Shown here: piece after piece, positions 58,050 through 64,000 of the stretch
Position numbering within the stretch: the first letter of the stretch is position 1
Layout: every line of letters begins with the position of its first letter
Origin: Prostheceraeus crozeri
Taxonomy: Eukaryota > Platyhelminthes > Polycladida > Euryleptidae
Direction: 5' to 3'
DNA: 64,000 nucleotides
NCBI GenBank assembly: GCA_907163375.1
Contig: CAJQUW010004594.1
Span: 248,001-312,000, forward strand
Program-made: the position numbers and the translations under genes
The notes under the pieces: generated by a model
What the model was told of the DNA's origin: nothing
Database searches by the model: none
The model's input: the letters and a program-made list of their open reading frames with translations, nothing else

Positions 58050-59702
58050 TAAATTCAAACTGCAGTCCCATCAAACTGACATGACTGCATGCGATTGGAC
58101 ATTTGCAAGCCATTTCCAAGTAGGAAGAAAACGTTTTGCTTAATACGTGTATAACATTTATTTGAATAGAATTAGACATTTTGTCTTGCAGTAAAAAGGT
58201 GTTACGTACATTTACAGATCGTATGGTGAATTTATACAGAATATATAAATGCGCTAGACTTAGGTTAAAATTGACGACAACGTGATTTTTACTCAATCGA
58301 TTAGCGTACTCGTGCATGCCAGTTGTTGTCTTATGAGCACGGAATAACTATCAATTCAAATTTCAAAGTTAACAGGCAGGCCGGCGCAAAACCTAAGTAA
58401 GCCTGTAACGCATTTAAGACATGAAATTTTGGGCTGTGGGGCGTGGGTGCAGTAGCCCAAAGTGCCCTACTTGAAGTCCATGCCTTAAACCCGTACCGGC
58501 GTCCCTGGTTATTAGGTGTTTGGTTCTTTGTTAAGCCTTTAATCCCAGTCTAAATCCGTAAATATAACACTTTGTCATCGCAATATCATCATCTACGTAT
58601 GTTATCTAAAGTCAGGTCAGGATCGTCAATGAAGCATAATATCATACTCATAGAGGTCGTATTGTTCGATAACTATGTTATCTAGAGCGGACGTGAAATA
58701 TCTTCAACATGCATTCATAACGGAGACGATATCTCTTCAAAGGAAAGTCATTTGTGAATGTGTCATTCAATGTTGCACAGTTTGCAATTCTGCCTGTGGA
58801 CTTACCAGAAGAAAAACGTTCAATACTTAATAATTGCCTGCATTGGACGTATGTAAGAACAATATGCAACATCTCTCATTGATGTCATACACATAGCATC
58901 AATGAATTGTGGTGAAATAATTGCAGCTGCAGTGATGATTGTGGACGATAAGTCACGAAAAATCTACGGAATAGAACAGAAAATGCTTGATAAAGTGGTA
59001 AATAGGTCGATGTTTTGTAGAATGATACTGGTGTCTTGATAACATGAAAGAGAATTCATTAGAGACGATTATCAATTTATGAAAATCAATGACATGGCCG
59101 ACCAATAAAGATGAAATCACAAAATCACCTGTAGAGTCGTCTGGAAGCATGCTGAACTATCACTCTGCTCAGGATCGTTTGCAATGGATAATGAAAACTA
59201 ATCATGCAAAAAATGGAAGCAAGAATCATAAGTATGTGATCACAAGATCAATTTTAATAATTTCCTTTCATGTCGTCTACCGTCTTTGTCAACGGTGCAA
59301 CTTTCTTCATGCTGAAACAGGTGACATATCTCATCTGAATCTTATTCTCCGTGAAAAATGTAGGTTGCAAGACATTCTCAAATTAAAGACAGAGTGGCCC
59401 TCACCTCCAGACTGGTGCCATCCTGGTCATCCATTGTCCTCTCGAGGCAAGAGAGGACAATAGCATAGATATCTGATCTCCATGATCATGCTAGTGTGAC
59501 AAGTAGGAGCAAATATAAAAAATAAACCCGAAAAGATGCCAGTTTGCCAAATGCGTACAATTAATATGATGAATGATTCCAAAAAAAGAAAGGAAGAATA
59601 TTGTGCAATTTACGTTTTGAGTATTGATGAAAAGCTGCATTTTCAAATGACAATTATCGATTGTCATTATGTGTTAATATTGATATGACGCACTCAATAT
59701 TA
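58050..59702. other. No firmly recognised gene
   Basis: A 124-codon + frame (59089-59463) ends in a Trp/Pro/His-rich, more GC-rich stretch (WPSPPDWCHPGHPLSSRGKR) with a small palindrome CCTCTCGAGGCAAGAGAGG; no domain or splice evidence. The remainder is AT-rich. Confidence 0.35.
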
Positions 59703-60155
59703 GTACGGCAGCCAGAACGAGTTTCTGCAGGGAACGAGGCCGAAAATGAGACTTTCACAGAATGATGCACACCCTATGCCAACAACAAATCGGCACGTCT
59801 GCCGAGTTCTAGTGAGTTCCTCTTCTTGTCAGACAGGATCAAAGAAAAACACATGTAAATCCAATGGGACGAAGATTGCAGTTTTTGGCTGAAATGAAAT
59901 GTTGTATGTTTTCTCTGATTAAACGAAAAGTACTTAACCCAGAGCTATAATTTTTGGCATGGAATGTCTTCAGGTCATTTCCTTTCATTTTCATACACTC
60001 CTGTCTATATAGCTAAACCCATTTAGATCTGGGGAGCCTCTTAATGTCGGCAAACACAAACATTTTGAGCTACTTTATCCACATTCCCATATTCTCACAT
60101 GCATTGCCGATTAGGTGCATGATAAAAGCACATGCATATTATAGGAAATGACCCG
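59703..60155 (+). mobile_element. Fold-back element, partial copy with inverted core
   Basis: The left arm matches 15856-16190 in the same orientation (CGGCAGCCAGAACGAG, GGGAACGAGGCCGAAAATGA, GGTCATTTCCT). After that point the unique core (about 59985-60140) matches the reverse complement of the core of the 15854 copy, for example ACACTCCTGTCTAT and GGCAATGCATGTGAGAA on opposite strands. The right arm is lost after GGAAATGACC. Confidence 0.8.
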
Positions 60156-60485
60156 AAGTTTCTAATGCAAATTTCTAAATGCTCTAATATTGTCTCCTCA
60201 TTCCCAAAACAAGCAGTCAGCATGAAATGTAGGTAGGCTACAATTGTGTAAGTTTCTTAATTCCGGTGTTCGCATTTGTGAACACACATGTTTGAAATTA
60301 CAATGATACTGGCTAATATGTGATTATCTTACTGATTATAGTAAGTTTATTTCTGACACTCGCAAAGTAAATGAAGATTGAATTATTACAGGTCATAAAC
60401 AATTACCAATTACAAATATATAGCAAATAAACAAAGAAATTACATCCAACACTGTTATAGAGTAGAGTCCTTTAATCAGTTTAGG

Positions 60486-61285
60486 TAGGGTTGTTGTATA
60501 TCCCGAAAAATCTTATCCCGGGAAATCATTCAATCATTTCCCCCGGGAATTTCCCAGGAAATAAATTAAAAAAGTTTATAAGCCGAATACATTGATGATA
60601 GATTATCAACAATATTTTAGAATAACTCGAGGGTAATATGACATGTAAATACATACAGTGGTGATAAAAAAATGGGACAGCTACATTTTCATCAATTTCA
60701 ATCGCTTCCCCAGCCTTTTATATCTATTGTACATCAAGAAGGCATACTAGTACATCATTTAAAAGCTAACGAGCGAAGTTTACTATTTAGCAACCAATAG
60801 AAATCGCACTATAATTTCTTGTCTAAATTGGTTGGCAAAATGTTTTAAAATATAATAAAATTTACATATAAATATGGAATTAATGCAAAACGATTGCATA
60901 AATACATTCAGAAGAAATTAAAAAATTAATTTATTGGTTTTTAGATCTTTTCTGAATGTATTTAAGAAGCCGTTTTACATTATTTTCTTATTTATTTAAA
61001 TATAATTTTATTATTTTTTGCCAGCCAATTTAGACAAGACTTTTATCATGCGTTTTCTATTCGTCGTCAAGACAATAGAAAATCGAAATCTTCCAATTAC
61101 ACTTTGTTTATTGTTGAAACCGAAATTACACATAATACAAAAGAGCGACATATCTACCCTACTAATATGTTTGCTGTAACTAAATCACAAACATTATGTA
61201 TTTTCCGGGATCCCGAAATATTTTCCCGGGAAATCGATTTCTCGAAATTAACTGATTTCCCGGGAAATCCCGGGAAACAACCCTA
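60486..61285. mobile_element. 800-bp palindromic element with CCCGGGAAAT-rich ends, probably hAT-like
   Basis: The ends are TAGGGTTGTT and AACAACCCTA. Subterminal TCCCGGGAAAT motifs recur on both sides (60517-60560; 61205-61275). The middle is a long inverted repeat: about 60820-60920 against 60945-61050, including TTGTCTAAATTGGTTGGCAA and its near complement. The flanks AGTTTAGG and AGTTTAGA agree at 7 of 8 if the right end is set one base in. No transposase frame. Confidence 0.75.
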
Positions 61286-61790
61286 GTTTAGAGGCATTCA
61301 CTGAGTCAATGCGAATGTTGAGCTAGATTACTGATGAAAGAAATTTGATGTATAGATGCTGATCCCAAGATGATTAGGAATGCCATTATTTCCTAATGAA
61401 GTGTACGCACATGTACATGCTTGTCCAAGGTTACGACTTTCTGATAGAGCAAAAATAAGTTATCGTCATCTTCTGAATATCGTAAAAACAGTATTTCATA
61501 AGCGGTGAATTTAATAGAGGGCAAAAGAGGAAGATCTGCTCTTTATTTAAGACCATAAAGATTAGAGAGTGCCAGTTAGCCTGGGCATAGAACAGGAAGA
61601 TATCCTCAGACTTGAACAGTTTACTTGCCAGGCTATCTTGCCAGGTTTCTTGTCTATACATGTAATGAGTAGCGCCTGCGTGAAGCGCATCAATCTCGGA
61701 TGCGGTATTAAGTGATTGCAGAAAGCAGTCCGCCCTCCACGTGCCTGCGTTAAAGCAGTGCTTCCTGGCCAATTCACGCTCTCAACAGAT
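61286..61790. other. No recognised gene
   Basis: A 113-codon minus frame (61431-61772) has no domain; not called. Confidence 0.35.
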
Positions 61791-61794
61791 GGTC

Positions 61795-61940
61795 CGGTGG
61801 CCTTGTGGTTAGAGGGTATGCTTGCACGTCCTCTAGCTCCAAAGTCGCTGGTTCAAACCTACCCACGACTGATGAAGCCCAACAGGCCGAAACATGTCTC
61901 GTGATGGTTACATCTGTTGAGATTTGATAAATTGAACAGT
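61795..61940 (+). mobile_element. tRNA-derived SINE
   Basis: GGTGGCCTTGTGGTTAGAGG is a tRNA A box and D arm; GGTTCAAACCTACC, about 50 bases on, is a B box. These are the internal Pol III promoters of a tRNA-derived SINE head. A conserved-looking body (GATGAAGCCCAACAGGCCGA) and an AT-rich end near 61930 follow. The acceptor stem is not preserved, so it is not a tRNA gene. Confidence 0.7.
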
Positions 61941-61944
61941 TTAA

Positions 61945-62380
61945 TCACAACAATTTATTGGCAGCTGTAGACGCTGCGTTTCCCCCTACAAGTGCTCGTC
62001 AGTATGGCTCGGAATGGCTCAAACTACCTTATTTTATATTCCGATTTCTGCATCAGCTGGCCGATTTGCCCTTCCTCTGCATGGTTCATTGAGTATTCGA
62101 AGTTACATGCATAAGAATATCTCTATACAACATGCTTGATGTGTAGACTTTCTAGTCGCTGTATTCAAATACTTCAATTTGTTCATTTTGACGGTGCGAA
62201 TAACAATTCATAATTTTTATCTCCAACATCGACTTATCTTATATAATTTGCCAGCGTTATGGTTTTGGAGTGCTTGCTCTATGTTCGGGAGTTCTTCGGG
62301 GATTTCAGGAGTCTATAAATCATTTACAGCTGCAGGCGCTGCGTTTCATCCAGCAATGACTCATCAGTAGGCCTACCACA
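61945..62380 (+). repeat. Two related tail sequences, possibly SINE/LINE 3' ends
   Basis: GGCAGCTGTAGACGCTGCGT (about 61960) and a similar ACAGCTGCAGGCGCTGCGTT (about 62327) are each followed by a ...CTCGTCAGTA / ...CTCATCAGTAGG string about 20 bases later. This is a shared 50-bp motif in direct orientation. It could be the 3' tail that the SINE shares with a partner LINE, but no reverse transcriptase remnant is seen here. Confidence 0.4.
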
Positions 62381-62779
62381 CGGAGTGGAGGCCCAAACTT
62401 TTAGCTCTCTGCAGTAATCAAGCATAAGCATAAGTTGATGGATTTGGAGGGGATTTGCAGATATCAATATGGTATGTTTTAAGCATGCTCAGGCAAATTT
62501 GTCATGTACGTAAGACGTTTGTCAGACTTCATGTCAAGCTTTGCAACATGAAATTCTTAATTATCAGTTGCATAGTCTGACGATCGTTGTCTTAGATTCT
62601 CGAAAGGTTCAAGAAATTAACCAGTTTTCATGAGAAAAGTATTGATTCGATAATTGAGTGTGCTGCAGTACCCTATAGAACCATCGTGAAATTGGAATTC
62701 AATGAATTCTACACGAAACTGCAAAAAATCTACTTACAATACTTTTGCATCGAATTGTATTAGAAACGTCAAAATCCTA

Positions 62780-63370
62780 CAGACTCTTAAATATAGCCAG
62801 AATTGACCGCACAATGGTCAAAATATAGATATCGTCTTAACAAGTGCAAAAATCTGATTTATGCATGCCACATTAATTTACTTTGACTGAAAACAATTGA
62901 AGAATGATGCTTAAAAATAAAAAATGGGCAAATGGTGAGTTCAGTGGAATCGTCAGCACTTTGAATGCTTTCCTCGTGCTGCAATCACTGCAGAAATGCG
63001 TTCAGACATGCATTAAGCCTTCGTGCTAGACTTGGGCCGATTTATTGCCGCAATAGCATCTTTAAAAGATGTTGCTTGTGTCGTGGACTTCTCAGCAACG
63101 ATTTTTTTAAGAATGCTGCAACAATGTTCAATGGGTATCAGATCTGGGAAATTCCCTGGCCATGGTTAATGGTCCTCAATGAATGATCAATGCAAGGAAT
63201 TAGACGGTTTCATACAAAAAAGAATAGATCGTGTGCACCGAACAACATTGTCCAATGGGAACATTTTCTCTAGTTAGATTGCTTGCTACAGTATCGATAG
63301 AAAGTTATAAGTAGATTAATGGAGAATTGAGTAACATTTAGTACCGTGCGATCAATTCTGGCCACGACTG
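62780..63370 (-). mobile_element. Internally deleted Tc1/mariner element
   Basis: TA lies at 62778-62779 and 63371-63372. The left terminus CAGACTCTTAAATATAGCCA and the right, inverted, CAGTCGTGGCCA both continue GAATTGA(C/T)CGCAC. At 591 bp it is well short of a full element. The retained coding is the C-terminus of the transposase on the minus strand. Confidence 0.8.
62960..63285 (-). pseudogene. Tc1-type transposase C-terminal relic
   Basis: Read from 63285 downward on the minus strand: MFPLDNVVRC (the second catalytic Asp, cf. LFQQDNAPCH), then after stops WPGNFPDLIPIEHCCSILKK, a close relative of the WPGNSPDLNPIENLWSxLKK block with the catalytic Glu. MSERISAVIAARGKHSKC then resembles the usual final helix. 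Three or more stops; no N-terminal helix-turn-helix. It is a different Tc1 lineage from the one at 41232, since the WPGNSPDLNP block is clear here and lost there. Confidence 0.8.
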
Positions 63371-63372
63371 TA

Positions 63373-64000
63373 TGTACATGAAGCCTAGGTATGAGGAAGT
63401 GGTAGTTACGAATATCTCTCTCTCTCTCTCTCTGTCGGACGGCAGCTTCTGCTAATTTTGCGGTTTCTGGCTACCGAGCGAATATTTATCACTTGAGTGG
63501 AGTCACTTGACAGTGGCTGGCGGGCAATCCAATTCTGTGACTGATGGATTTCAAATAGAATTTCAAATTCATAAGGAGATATGACAGATATTGTCCAGTC
63601 TGTGGGGTCAATCAAACCATTAGTGACTGCGTTTTGGCAATTATTGAAAAATAGAATTCGTTTTCTTGTTACAGACTTCACTTGTAGCTATTCATTTCTT
63701 TACAATGCTTCATCGGTGACAAACATTAGTCCGACGAAATTCGTGAAGATTTATGGGATATTCACAATGTTTCTAACAGCATTGTCTTTAGCAAATATCG
63801 TCCTGAATCTAGTCCGATGCAAACAACATGATGCGACATGAGGTCTTTCAATAAAAAATATAGTTTATTAGAGAACTCAATCAGACATCCTGAGAAAGCG
63901 CCCGATGCTTGTGAGAATGCCACTGACTTCACATTTTGCAGCGAGCGACATTTCCCATGACTTACCGATGTTGCTGCGGTATTACTTGACATGTCGAATT
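63373..64000. other. No recognised gene; CT microsatellite
   Basis: A (CT)n run occupies about 63415-63433. The short frames around it have no domain. Confidence 0.5.
63415..63433 (+). repeat. (CT)n microsatellite
   Basis: About nine uninterrupted TC dinucleotides, likely length-variable between individuals. Confidence 0.9.

Noticed and set aside
59089-59463. 124-codon + frame with a Trp/Pro-rich end
   Set aside because: Only the last third looks coding; no domain and no splice evidence.

Overview
The window is AT-rich animal nuclear DNA. It has GT-AG introns, a canonical eukaryotic tRNA-Gly gene with internal A and B boxes and a Pol III T-run, non-LTR retrotransposon tails, and a dense load of cut-and-paste DNA transposons (piggyBac, hAT, Tc1/mariner, Crypton). 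The mix suggests a metazoan, most likely an aquatic invertebrate; the sequence alone does not fix the phylum. No operons, prokaryotic genes, CRISPR arrays, LTR elements or virus-like elements were recognised.

Host coding content is sparse. The best supported pieces are: (i) two phase-compatible + strand exons (19621-20002 and 24332-24670) that look like the last two exons of an unrecognised Arg-rich, helical protein gene, with two transposons nested in the intron; (ii) a 247-codon open frame at 53648-54391 that reads as a small type I membrane protein with a thrombospondin type-1-like WxxWxxW segment, one transmembrane helix and a proline-rich tail; (iii) tRNA-Gly(GCC) at 14343-14413 on the minus strand. 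Two short minus-strand patches (35047-35115, 46863-47106) are weak exon candidates.

Most of the rest is transposon fossil record. From left to right: the end of an 8-bp-TSD repeat (1-389); a Crypton-type tyrosine-recombinase element with hairpin ends (3019-5175); a TA-flanked MITE (5696-6136); a LINE tail (7921-8330); a piggyBac remnant containing another insert (8655-10157); a transposon whose inverted repeat has grown into a 20-bp satellite and which carries a split helix-turn-helix frame (11693-13579); a long fold-back element (15854-16644); three members of one hAT MITE family (18892-19526, 20803-22420, 36940-37579), one of them interrupted by a TTAA element; LINE tails (29388-30020); an 8-bp-TSD MITE (30849-31267); a piggyBac-like element split by a Tc1 element (40902-43316), only about 210 bp from a near full-length piggyBac (43533-46225); two more copies of the first repeat (48174-49425, 52379-53259), the second nested in a relative of the 30849 MITE; an RTE-like LINE tail (50650-51525); a hAT element with perfect TSD and an open transposase C-terminus (55814-58041); a second fold-back copy with a flipped centre (59703-60155); a CCCGGG-rich palindrome (60486-61285); a tRNA-derived SINE (61795-61940); and an internally deleted Tc1 element (62780-63370).

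Five separate element-in-element insertions can be read directly from target duplications, so the relative ages of the families can be ordered within this one window. Coordinates of element ends come from terminal repeats and target duplications read by eye and should be good to within a few bases where a TSD is quoted.
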